The translations under genes were made by a program, and so were the position numbers. Below, one piece after another: positions 25,003 through 33,266 of a stretch of DNA of 64,000 nt (the stretch's first letter is position 1; each line of letters starts with the position of its first letter). The notes under the pieces are model-generated. The model saw nothing but the letters and a program-made list of their open reading frames with translations. It was not told where the DNA came from and searched no databases. The stretch is from NCBI RefSeq assembly GCF_014695585.1, contig NZ_JACJON010000041.1, forward strand, positions 1-64,000, written 5' to 3'. Source of the stretch: Microcoleus sp. FACHB-831 (GTDB lineage: Bacteria > Cyanobacteriota > Cyanobacteriia > Cyanobacteriales > FACHB-T130).

Positions 25003-26985
25003 ATGCTATCAATTTGGCGCGAGTTTCAGCCATTAGCGGCGATCGCTACTACCCCCACTGGCGCTAAAAAACTTCAGTCGCTTACTCAAGCTGCTGGTGC
25101 TACCCTGTGGGTTCCAGAGTCATGTTCAGAGATTTTAGAGACGTTAAATACAGCGTCTGTAGAGGTATATCACGGTTCTCTAAAAGACCACATAGCTAGT
25201 TTGTGGAATACGCACCGGGGCTTTATTTTCTGTTTAGCAACTGGTGCCGCAGTGAGATTGATTGCACCCCTATTACAAGATAAATCCCACGATCCGGCTG
25301 TAGTAGTTGTTGATGAAAACGGCAATTTTGTTATTAGTTTGTGCAGCGGTCATCAGGGAGGCGCTGATAAATTAGCAAGAGCGATCGCTCTCCAACTTAA
25401 CGCAACTCCTGTCTTAACTGGCGCATCGACAGCGTTAGGATTACCCGGCATAGATGTCTTGGGTGTTCCCTTTGGTTGGAATCGAGGTGAGGGAGATTGG
25501 AATGCTGTTAGTGCAGCAGTTGCCAGACTTGAACCGATTGAAGTAATTCAAGAAGCAGGTTCTACTTTGTGGCAAAATCATCTCCCCGAACACCATCCGT
25601 TTCGCTTTTCTCAACTGGGAGAACGTGAGAATGGGGAGGAAGAGATAAACAACTCTTCAAATCAAAACTCACAATTAAAATCTCAAAACTTACCCAAGGC
25701 TAAAATTTGGATTACTACCGCAAATCAACACTTTTCATCGGAAGCAGGAGTGCCAAAAGTGCAGTGGCATCCAAGAGTTTTGTGGGTGGGAATTGGCTGC
25801 GAACGAGGGACATCAAAAGAGTTAATTGAGATTGCGATCGCGCAAGTTTGTCAATCTAATAATTTAGCCAGTAGTGCGATCGCAGGTATCGCCACAATCG
25901 ATATTAAAGCTGATGAAGTTGGCTTAATTGAACTTTGTCGCGATCGCAATTGGCCTTTAAGAACATTCTCTGCTGAAATACTAAGCTCAATTACAGTACC
26001 CAATCCTTCATCTGTTGTAGAAGCAGAAGTAGGAACCCCCAGCGTCGCAGAAGCAGCAGCATTAAAAGCATCTAACTGTCAAAGTTTGTTAGTTGCCAAA
26101 CAAATTTTCCGGTCTGATTCTGAAAGCTTAGGAATCGAAAACCCAAAATCGAAAATTCAAAATCTAAAAGGAGCCGTGACAGTAGCCATCGCTCAATCCC
26201 AAACCGAATACAGCGATCGCAACGGCAAGTTATTGCTTGTGGGCACGGGGCCAGGACAATTAGATCAGATGACTCCAGCCGCCCAAACTGCTATTTCCCA
26301 AGCTGATGCCATCATTGGTTATTCTCTGTATATTGACTTAATTTCTCCCCTGTTACGACCGGGACAAATTGTAGAAGCTTTACCAATTACCCAGGAGCGG
26401 CAAAGGGCTGAAAGAGCAATTGAGTTAGCAAAAACGGGTTTAACTGTAGCGGTCGTCTCTTCTGGAGATTGCGGTATTTACGGCATGGCTGGCTTAGTGT
26501 TGGAGGAATTGCAAACTAAAGGCTGGGATGGTAAAGATCCTGGAATTCAAGTATTTCCTGGTATAACTGCCCTGCAAGCAGCAGCCTCGCGTGTGGGTGC
26601 GCCCTTGATGCATGATTTTTGCGCTATTAGTTTAAGCGATTTGCTGACACCTTGGGATGTTATTGAAAAGCGGCTTATAGGAGCAGCACAGGCGGATTTT
26701 GTAACAGCGATTTATAATCCGCGATCGCAGACTCGTACTCAACAGATAGCGATCGCGCAATCTATATTCTTAAAATACCGCGACGCTAATACACCCGTAG
26801 CAATTGTCAAATCAGCTTATCGTCCAGACGAACAAATTACCCTTACGACATTGGAGAAAATGCTCGATATCCCCATCGATATGTTAACGACAGTATTGAT
26901 TGGCAATCAAAGCACAAAGACTCACAGCGATTGGATGATTACACCAAGAGGATATTTAGGATTTGGCGACAAATCAAATAGTTAA
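25003..26985 (+). CDS. cobJ: CbiG-CobJ fusion: cobalt-precorrin-5A hydrolase / precorrin-3B C17-methyltransferase
   Basis: 660 residues. The N-terminal CbiG part (about 1-350) has FIFCLATGAAVRLIAPLL, SGHQGGADKLARAIA and WVGIGCERGTSKELIEIAI. The C-terminal SAM methyltransferase (about 405-655) has LLVGTGPGQLDQMTPAA and SSGDCGIYGMAGLVLE. The enzymes act in ring contraction of pseudocobalamin/B12 synthesis; this fusion is common in cyanobacteria. The inter-domain linker (about 350-400) carries translated AAAATC-type repeat sequence (26131-26170), and another low-complexity insertion is near residues 215-230. It is a lone gene here. Confidence 0.94.
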   Translation: MLSIWREFQPLAAIATTPTGAKKLQSLTQAAGATLWVPESCSEILETLNTASVEVYHGSLKDHIASLWNTHRGFIFCLATGAAVRLIAPLLQDKSHDPAVVVVDENGNFVISLCSGHQGGADKLARAIALQLNATPVLTGASTALGLPGIDVLGVPFGWNRGEGDWNAVSAAVARLEPIEVIQEAGSTLWQNHLPEHHPFRFSQLGERENGEEEINNSSNQNSQLKSQNLPKAKIWITTANQHFSSEAGVPKVQWHPRVLWVGIGCERGTSKELIEIAIAQVCQSNNLASSAIAGIATIDIKADEVGLIELCRDRNWPLRTFSAEILSSITVPNPSSVVEAEVGTPSVAEAAALKASNCQSLLVAKQIFRSDSESLGIENPKSKIQNLKGAVTVAIAQSQTEYSDRNGKLLLVGTGPGQLDQMTPAAQTAISQADAIIGYSLYIDLISPLLRPGQIVEALPITQERQRAERAIELAKTGLTVAVVSSGDCGIYGMAGLVLEELQTKGWDGKDPGIQVFPGITALQAAASRVGAPLMHDFCAISLSDLLTPWDVIEKRLIGAAQADFVTAIYNPRSQTRTQQIAIAQSIFLKYRDANTPVAIVKSAYRPDEQITLTTLEKMLDIPIDMLTTVLIGNQSTKTHSDWMITPRGYLGFGDKSNS

Positions 26986-27013
26986 GTGATAATTTGTAGT
27001 TGCCACTTGCAAG

Positions 27014-27054
27014 AATCCGGTCAGAACAAATATCGCCAACAATCCGACCGGATT
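27014..27054. terminator. Hairpin between convergent genes
   Basis: AATCCGGTC (27014-27022) and GACCGGATT (27046-27054) form a perfect 9-bp stem with a 23-nt loop. There is no strong T-run, so termination is likely but not sure. Confidence 0.5.
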
Positions 27055-27076
27055 TAATCTTATACCTGGCGATGCT

Positions 27077-27424
27077 TTACCGACGGTTGAAAAAGTAATT
27101 AAGCACGCTGGAAACAACAGTTAGCACAATTGAACCAAGCAAAGCAGGCATGAAACCTACAACTCTAAACCCAGGAGTGATACCGCTGCCGACGAACCAA
27201 AGTGTGAGCGCGTTAATGACAAATAGAAACAACCCCAGGGTGATAACTGTCAGGGGAAGTGTCAGAATCACCAAAATTGGTCGCACAATTGCATTAGCCA
27301 ATCCTAGAACAACGGCGGCAATTAGGGCAGCAACAAAAGTTTTGACTATAAAGCCTGGTACTAGGTAAGCCGTAATCACCATAGATACAGCTGTAATCAG
27401 CCAGGTCAACAAGAAATTGGGCAT
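27077..27424 (-). CDS. Four-helix membrane protein of the phage holin family 4 (PF04020-like)
   Basis: 115 residues from the ATG at 27424 (MPNFLLTWLITAVSMVITAY). Four membrane helices and the motif GLANAIVRPILVILTLPLTV are typical of this bacterial family. Despite the name it is usually a chromosomal membrane protein of unknown role, and nothing nearby suggests a prophage. A TTG four codons upstream is a less likely start. Confidence 0.85.
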   Translation of the reverse strand: MPNFLLTWLITAVSMVITAYLVPGFIVKTFVAALIAAVVLGLANAIVRPILVILTLPLTVITLGLFLFVINALTLWFVGSGITPGFRVVGFMPALLGSIVLTVVSSVLNYFFNRR

Positions 27425-28258
27425 AATTCTTCTCAATCGTTTTATATAAGCATTTTAACTCTTGTTTACTAAGTCATGTTTTCTTGAATATTCGCTAAGT
27501 TGTTTGGTTAATGATATCAAATCCGACCTTTACTTGATACGCACCTTGCATAGTGACGGAGTTCGTAACTTCGCCAAAACGCGCTATGGTATTTTGAGCA
27601 AGTTACCTTGTGGTTAAGTCTGCCTCGTTCCAAGAGGAATTTACATATTGGCACGGTGGCAGTTTTGGGGGGTGCTTTCTTAGCTGTGTATTGAACTTAA
27701 GCAGAATACAAGAGCGATACTTAAAGCCACTATTACGATGGATGCGGCTCCGAAGAGTCATGCACCATATTCCCAATGATTATATTCTTCTAGATGTGGG
27801 TTGCGGAAGAGCGCCAGTTTTTATAAAAGCGATTTCTCCTTATATCAGGCAGGTAATTTGCGTAGACTTTAAAGTAGAGAACACCCGTTTAATAATAAAG
27901 ATATTATATTCGCAAAAAGCTAAATAAAACATTTACAGGAATTCCGAATTTTGAAGAATTAAATTACAATTACTCTTAATTAGGAGTAGATAATTTCTGT
28001 AATGTTAGGAAAAGTAGCCTATAGCATAAAGGTTGAACGAACATCACCAGCCCGCTCTTAAAAGCCGTACTAAGGAATAATCATTATAGGAGGAGTGGGG
28101 CAGAAATATTGTAGAAAAGTAGAGCGATCGCGTCTCGCTAGCCCTCTTTTTTAAATACATAACCACTCATAAATCATATTAGTGGATATTTTAGCGAGGC
28201 GACAGTATGCAGTAACATGAAATGTAAACCTATTTGTAACAAGAGCGGATTTATTTGC
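27425..28258. other. Gene-poor region holding a methyltransferase remnant
   Basis: Apart from the pseudogene at 27610-27927 no gene is recognised. The sequence is AT-rich with one GCGATCGC site at about 28126. Confidence 0.5.
27610..27927 (+). pseudogene. Truncated SAM-dependent methyltransferase
   Basis: 105 codons. LLRWMRLRRVMHHIPNDYI, LLDVGCGRAP and QVICVDFKVEN correspond to the N-terminal helix, glycine-rich motif I and acidic post-motif of class I methyltransferases. The frame then stops, so more than half of a normal enzyme is missing. No continuation is seen in other frames. Confidence 0.65.
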
Positions 28259-28750
28259 ATGATATTTCGGCAACTGGCTGCATTCCTAATCGCCTTACTC
28301 CTCTTCTGCTATCCTTTATCGGCACAAGCAGCCGACACCCCCGCGCCTCCCTCATATAGCGGCGGTACGCTCACAGGTAGGGACTTTTCTGGGCAAAACC
28401 TCCAGATGGCGGAGTTTGCCAGTGCCAATATGCATATGGCAAACTTCAGCAATGCCGACTTGCGCGGATCTGTCTTCAGCACCTCCATAATGACGAGCGT
28501 AAATATGCATGGCGCAGATTTAACCTATGCGATGCTAGATCAGGTGAATTTGAATAGTGCAGATTTAACTGATGCTATCTTTCAAGAAGCGCTTCTACTA
28601 CGTGCCATTTTTGGCGATGCAAATATCACGGGTGCTGACTTCACTGATGCGATCCTAGATGGAGCGCAAGTTAAGCAATTATGCAAAAATGCCTCTGGCG
28701 TAAATCCCAAAACTGGTGTTGCAACCAGAGACTCTCTTGGATGTCGATAA
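28259..28750 (+). CDS. Exported pentapeptide-repeat protein
   Basis: 163 residues from the ATG at 28259. A signal peptide (MIFRQLAAFLIALLLFCYPL...AQA) suggests export to the thylakoid lumen or periplasm. About 18 pentapeptides of the A(D/N)Lxx type (for example GADLTYAMLDQVNLNSADLT) build a right-handed beta helix. The tail LCKNASGVNPKTGVATRDSL with two cysteines recurs in lumenal pentapeptide proteins. An ATG 14 codons upstream (28217) is possible but would put charged residues before the signal. Function unknown. Confidence 0.85.
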   Translation: MIFRQLAAFLIALLLFCYPLSAQAADTPAPPSYSGGTLTGRDFSGQNLQMAEFASANMHMANFSNADLRGSVFSTSIMTSVNMHGADLTYAMLDQVNLNSADLTDAIFQEALLLRAIFGDANITGADFTDAILDGAQVKQLCKNASGVNPKTGVATRDSLGCR

Positions 28751-28890
28751 TTTCCTAGTAAGAAAGGCGTGCTTGAATTAAAGACATTCACTTAAAAGTC
28801 AATTGTTGTCAATAATTTAAACAACGCGAATACTAATATCGACTAATTAACCTGCTCCCCATCTACTACATAGCTTGTAAGAGGTGAAAC

Positions 28891-30162
28891 ATGACGGCAG
28901 AGACTAATATGAATTTTCTGACTTTGCAGTTTGATGGGGAGCTTGAAAGGGATTTCTTAAAGGATTATTTCCACAAGTTTTTGCAGCAAGTAAGATTTGC
29001 TTTATTGGCTGGTACTGGCGTTTACGCAACTTATGGAATCTTAGATGCATTAATGGTGCCAGAGGAAAAATACAAGCTCTGGTTTATACGTTATGTAATA
29101 GTTTGTCCCTTACTTTTGGGAATTTTCTGTTTTAGCTATTCCCGCCAGTTTAGAAAATTTATGCAGGCATCCATCAGTTTAGCCGTTCTGCTAGCAGGAT
29201 TTAGCATAATGCTGATGCCAGTGATAGTTAGAGAGCCTAATTATTTAAAAGATATATATGTTGCTTTAATGCTTTTAATTATGGCTACCTATACGTTTAC
29301 TAAACTGAGATTTGCCTATGCCAGTCTAACGTGTTGGATTATAGTGGGTACTTATGAAATAGTAGCTATATGGGTCGAAAATTTTCCTCTAGCAAAGCTA
29401 CTCAGCATCAATTTTGGGTTGGTTTCAGCAAATTTCATCGGGATGTTTGCCAGTTATTTACTCGAACAGTACATTAGAAGAGATTTTTTACAAAACCGTT
29501 TATTAAAAGAGGAACGAGAAAAGTCGGAGCGCTTAATACTTAATATTTTGCCAGCAGCGATCGCTTGTCAGTTGAAAGAAGATCACCAGACGCTAGCTGA
29601 CCACTTCCCAGAAGCAACTGTATTGTTTGCTGATATTGTAGGTTTTACAAGTCTTTCAACCCGCATTGCGCCTATCCAAATGGTGGGTATGCTTAACGAA
29701 ATATTTTCAGCATTCGATGGACTAGCTGAAAAGCATGGTTTAGAGAAAATAAAGACTATTGGGGATGCATATATGGTAGTCGGCGGCTTGCCGATTCCCA
29801 GACCCGATCATGTTGAGGCGATCGCGGAAATGGCCCTCGATATGCAACAAGCAATTAGCGATTTCAACACCTCAACTGGCGAACCATTTAGCATCAGAAT
29901 AGGTATCAACACTGGCCCAGTTGTCGCAGGAGTAATTGGCATCAAAAAGTTTATCTACGATTTATGGGGAGATACCGTTAATACTGCCAGCCGCATGGAA
30001 TCTCACGGCATACCAGGCAGCATTCAGGTGACAGAGGAAACTTATAAAGTATTGCAAGACAAGTATATATTTCAGGAGCGGGGTGCAATCCATGTAAAGG
30101 GTAAGGGAGAAATGCATACTTATTTCCTCAAACGCAGAAAAGTACACGCCACATTAGTTTAA
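28891..30162 (+). CDS. Membrane-bound class III adenylate cyclase
   Basis: 423 residues: six membrane helices (about 33-195), a short helical linker (LLKEEREKSERLILNILP), then a class III cyclase domain (240-400). Metal-binding Asp248 (LFADIVGF) and Asp292 (TIGDAYM), adenine-selecting Lys288 and Asp357, and transition-state Asn364/Arg368 are all present, so it should make cAMP. The membrane part is not a known sensor domain. It lies four bases before purK, suggesting co-transcription. Confidence 0.93.
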   Translation: MTAETNMNFLTLQFDGELERDFLKDYFHKFLQQVRFALLAGTGVYATYGILDALMVPEEKYKLWFIRYVIVCPLLLGIFCFSYSRQFRKFMQASISLAVLLAGFSIMLMPVIVREPNYLKDIYVALMLLIMATYTFTKLRFAYASLTCWIIVGTYEIVAIWVENFPLAKLLSINFGLVSANFIGMFASYLLEQYIRRDFLQNRLLKEEREKSERLILNILPAAIACQLKEDHQTLADHFPEATVLFADIVGFTSLSTRIAPIQMVGMLNEIFSAFDGLAEKHGLEKIKTIGDAYMVVGGLPIPRPDHVEAIAEMALDMQQAISDFNTSTGEPFSIRIGINTGPVVAGVIGIKKFIYDLWGDTVNTASRMESHGIPGSIQVTEETYKVLQDKYIFQERGAIHVKGKGEMHTYFLKRRKVHATLV

Positions 30163-30166
30163 TCTT

Positions 30167-31372
30167 GTGAATGCGATTGTCGAAGGAAATCCTGTGGAAT
30201 CTAAACAAGTCAAACGAGTAGGTGTAATTGGTGGGGGACAGCTAGCCTGGATGATGGCTGGTGCAGCCTCGTCTTTGCAAGTTGAATTGGTGGTTCAGAC
30301 GCCCAATAAAACAGATCCGGCTGTTGGTATTGCATCTTCAACAATTTTTGCCCCAATTGATGACGGCGAGGCTACAGCAGAACTAGCGTCTCGTTGCGAT
30401 GTTATTACTTTTGAAAACGAGTTTATCAGCTTAAAAGCATTAGAGCCATTAGCCCAACAAGGAGTTTGTTTTCGCCCCAGTTTAGAAGTATTAGCGCCCT
30501 TGCTAGATAAATATAACCAGCGCTGCTATTTGGAAGATTTAGGTTTACCTACCCCGCAGTTTATGGCGCTGGAGGGAGAACCTCCCACTCTAGGCGAGGG
30601 GAAAGATGCCCAGCCGATATCTATGAACAATCTGGATTACCCAGTTGTTTTGAAAGCTCGACGCGGCGGCTACGACGGTCAAGGGACTTTTATTATTAAA
30701 GATAGCGACGCATTGCACTCCACTTGGGAGCGATTGGGATATCAGCCAGTTTTGTTAGAAGAATTTGTGCCTTTTGAGCGAGAATTAGCTGCGATCGCCG
30801 CTCGTTCTGTGGAAGGCGAAGTTGTAGTTTACCCCATCGTGGAAACACAGCAAGAAGATCAAGTGTGTCGGCGCGTTTTAGCTCCAGCAGATATTAGCCC
30901 AGTTTTGCTTCAAGAGATACAAGCGATCGCCCGCACTTTCCTTAATAGCCTGCAAGCTGTCGGCATCTTTGGCATTGAGCTATTCTTAACCCAAGACGGC
31001 AAAGTTTTAGTCAATGAAATTGCACCCCGCACTCACAATTCCGGACACTTCAGCCTGGACGCCTGCGAAACATCCCAGTTTGAACAGCATCTCCGGACTG
31101 TTTGCGGTTTGCCATTAGGCAATACAGCCCTAAAAAGCGCGGGGTCGGTGATGGTAAATTTGCTGGGTTACGAACATTCTCATAATGATTATCTTGCCAA
31201 ACGCCAACAGTTAGCCAATTTGCCTCAATCTCACGTGCATTGGTACGGCAAAAGCGAATCGCGCCCCGGTCGCAAACTAGGCCACGTCACCGTTTTGTTG
31301 GATACATCCAACCGCAGCGAGGCAATGGCGATCGCGCAAACGATAGAATCCATCTGGTACTCGCAACAGTAG
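30167..31372 (+). CDS. purK: 5-(carboxyamino)imidazole ribonucleotide synthase
   Basis: 401-residue ATP-grasp enzyme of purine synthesis that carboxylates AIR with bicarbonate and ATP. VGVIGGGQLAWMMA is at the N-terminus, VVLKARRGGYDGQGTFII the ATP-grasp lid, and NEIAPRTHNSGHFSLDAC the C-terminal signature. The start is GTG at 30167 or GTG at 30194 (VESKQVKRVGVIG). A 6S RNA gene follows, an arrangement reported in other cyanobacteria. Confidence 0.97.
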   Translation: MNAIVEGNPVESKQVKRVGVIGGGQLAWMMAGAASSLQVELVVQTPNKTDPAVGIASSTIFAPIDDGEATAELASRCDVITFENEFISLKALEPLAQQGVCFRPSLEVLAPLLDKYNQRCYLEDLGLPTPQFMALEGEPPTLGEGKDAQPISMNNLDYPVVLKARRGGYDGQGTFIIKDSDALHSTWERLGYQPVLLEEFVPFERELAAIAARSVEGEVVVYPIVETQQEDQVCRRVLAPADISPVLLQEIQAIARTFLNSLQAVGIFGIELFLTQDGKVLVNEIAPRTHNSGHFSLDACETSQFEQHLRTVCGLPLGNTALKSAGSVMVNLLGYEHSHNDYLAKRQQLANLPQSHVHWYGKSESRPGRKLGHVTVLLDTSNRSEAMAIAQTIESIWYSQQ

Positions 31373-31473
31373 GAGGAAGCGCCCGCACCTTGCCCTCATT
31401 GCTTCTCATCCTCTCCAGGCAACGATTTCCCCAATTATTTATCGTCCATCCACCCATCTCATCATCTGCCCTC

Positions 31474-31479
31474 TATAAT
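31474..31479 (+). promoter_or_regulatory. -10 box TATAAT of the 6S RNA gene
   Basis: A perfect TATAAT lies 7-8 bases before the inferred RNA 5' end. No good -35 hexamer is seen at the usual distance. Confidence 0.6.
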
Positions 31480-31485
31480 GAAATA

Positions 31486-31672
31486 GGTTGGACGGCGACG
31501 TTGGTGACTGCCAATAACGTTTTTTGATCTATGCCTTTTCCTTAAGGGAACCGACACGTCTTAGCGGCAGTAAACCGGGCAAGTACCCGGAAACTTTAAG
31601 CATGGACAACTGGTACCCACCTGGTTCAAACCAGGTCATAAACTGAGGTAAGACGGCGTTGCGGTTCAGCTA
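31486..31672 (+). ncRNA. ssaA: 6S RNA (6Sa), regulator of RNA polymerase
   Basis: About 187 nt from just after a TATAAT box to just before a terminator. The 5' segment 31487-31503 pairs with 31654-31670 over 17 positions with one mismatch and several G-U pairs, closing a long rod. Inside are hairpins CCGGG/CCCGG and ACCTGG/CCAGGT. A long closed rod of this length directly after purK matches cyanobacterial 6S RNA, which binds RNA polymerase by imitating an open promoter. Ends are inferred. No Rfam search was made. Confidence 0.72.
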
Positions 31673-31682
31673 TTTAAGAAAT

Positions 31683-31716
31683 AAAATCCCCTTGTCTACA
31701 CGGCTGGGGGATTTTT
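31683..31716 (+). terminator. Terminator of the 6S RNA gene
   Basis: AAAATCCCC pairs with GGGGATTTT around a 15-nt loop, ending in TTTTT. It also closes the purK transcript if that reads through. Confidence 0.8.
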
Positions 31717-31867
31717 GTATAAAAGTTTACTGAAAGTTTAAATTGTTGGTAATATCTCGTAATTAATAGCACAGAATTTTAGCCTCTTTATATTTAAGGT
31801 AAATTAGAGGCTACAAAGCGCTAACATGATAAAACTCGCATCTAACTTGGGTTAGAAAATAGACAGG

Positions 31868-33133
31868 TTGTCTCAACTATTAACTACTACAAAGTTTCCA
31901 GCAGATCTATTCAAGCTGGAAAACGGGTTGACTGTGATTCATCAACACCTGGCTGCCACGCCCGTAGTGGTGGTAGATGTTTGGGTGCGTGCGGGCGCGA
32001 TCGCCGAGCCTGATGACTGGTCGGGCATGGCTCACTTCCTAGAACACATGATTTTCAAAGGCACCTCGCGCCTAGCTCCTGGCGTGTTTGACTCGGTGAT
32101 TGAAAATCGCGGAGGAATGACCAATGCAGCTACCAGCCATGACTATGCTCATTTCTTCATCACTACGGCTGCTGAATATTTAGAAGATACACTGCCTGCA
32201 CTGGCAGAAATACTCTTAAATGCTGGCATTCCAGATGATGAATTTGACCGCGAACGGGATGTCGTCTTGGAAGAAATACGCCAGAGCTACGACAACCCAG
32301 ACTTCCTGGGATTCCAAGCTCTGATGGAAAGCGTTTACCAGTGCCACCCCTACGGACGCCCGATTTTAGGCACAGAGGAACAGCTAATGCTGTACACTCC
32401 TAGCCAAATGCGTTCGTTTCACCGTTATCACTACCAGCCAGAAAACATGACGGTAGCGATCGTTGGAGGGGTATCTAAAGAACGGGCGCTAGAACTGGTA
32501 AGCCAGTCTTTTGAGCGTTTCAGCCCACCCCTTGAGTGTCCTCTCAATCAAGCCGAGGCAGAACCACCACTCGCAGAAATTCGCCGTCAAAAATTATACT
32601 TGCCTAGAATAGAGCAAGCTCGACTGATGATGGCATGGACTGGGCCGGGTGTAGAACAGCTGCGGAGTGCTTACGGGCTAGACTTGTTATCAGTTCTGCT
32701 GGCATCGGGTCGGTCTTCGCGGCTGGTAAGAGAATTGCGTGAAGAACAACGATTGGTGCAAAACATCAACAGTAGTTTCTCTTTGCAGCGCGAGTCCAGT
32801 TTGTTTACAATTAGTGCCTTGTTAGAGCCAGAGCATATCGAGCTTGTGGAAGCCCTGATTTGTGAGGCTATCAAAGACTTGCAGACGATTACGGTAAGCG
32901 AGGTGGAACTGGAGCGTTACCAACGCTTGCTGTGTAATGACTATGCCTTTTCCACAGAAGCACCCAGTCAGCTAGCGGGGATGTATGGCTACTACAACAC
33001 CATAGCTGAGGCCAAACTATCAGTGACATATCCTGAGCAGATTAAGTCTTTCGATCCTGCGGAAATTCGTCATCTGGCGCGTCAATATCTCTCTCCAGAA
33101 CGTTATGCTGTCACCATCCTCCAACCTTGTTAG
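31868..33133 (+). CDS. M16 family zinc peptidase, catalytic type
   Basis: 421 residues. The inverted zinc motif HFLEH (in MAHFLEHMIFKGTS) and the distal glutamate in RDVVLEEIRQSYDNP mark an active processing-peptidase-like enzyme. It is followed 133 bases later by an M16 protein without the motif. Such pairs work as heterodimers, with one active and one substrate-binding chain, as in mitochondrial MPP. The start is probably TTG at 31868. Cytoplasmic, as no signal peptide is seen. Confidence 0.92.
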   Translation: MSQLLTTTKFPADLFKLENGLTVIHQHLAATPVVVVDVWVRAGAIAEPDDWSGMAHFLEHMIFKGTSRLAPGVFDSVIENRGGMTNAATSHDYAHFFITTAAEYLEDTLPALAEILLNAGIPDDEFDRERDVVLEEIRQSYDNPDFLGFQALMESVYQCHPYGRPILGTEEQLMLYTPSQMRSFHRYHYQPENMTVAIVGGVSKERALELVSQSFERFSPPLECPLNQAEAEPPLAEIRRQKLYLPRIEQARLMMAWTGPGVEQLRSAYGLDLLSVLLASGRSSRLVRELREEQRLVQNINSSFSLQRESSLFTISALLEPEHIELVEALICEAIKDLQTITVSEVELERYQRLLCNDYAFSTEAPSQLAGMYGYYNTIAEAKLSVTYPEQIKSFDPAEIRHLARQYLSPERYAVTILQPC

Positions 33134-33139
33134 CCTTAC

Positions 33140-33205
33140 CAAAGGTGGGATTGGGGATTAAGGATTGGGAATTAGGAATTAGGGATTGGGGATTAGGAGT
33201 CTCCA
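33140..33205. repeat. Tandem GGATTGGGGATTA-type repeat
   Basis: About six irregular copies of a GGATTGGGAATTA-like unit lie between the two M16 genes. The translated reading frame of this repeat falsely lengthens the following gene upstream of 33267. Confidence 0.8.
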
Positions 33206-33266
33206 GTCCCGGATCGCTATTCCCCAGTCGCCAGAGTTGAGTTTTAAGTTGGAAAAGGATAACTTT

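Noticed and set aside
27077-27424. Prophage signal from the holin-family protein
   Set aside because: The family is mostly chromosomal membrane proteins, and no phage gene lies nearby.
31610-31640. T-arm-like hairpin with GGTTCAAACC, suggesting a tRNA
   Set aside because: The loop is one base short of a T-loop and no acceptor or anticodon stems fit. It is explained as an internal hairpin of the 6S RNA.
33140-33205. Repeat array that might be a CRISPR
   Set aside because: The units are adjacent and degenerate with no spacers. The TTGTTAG array at 2980 was rejected for the same reason.
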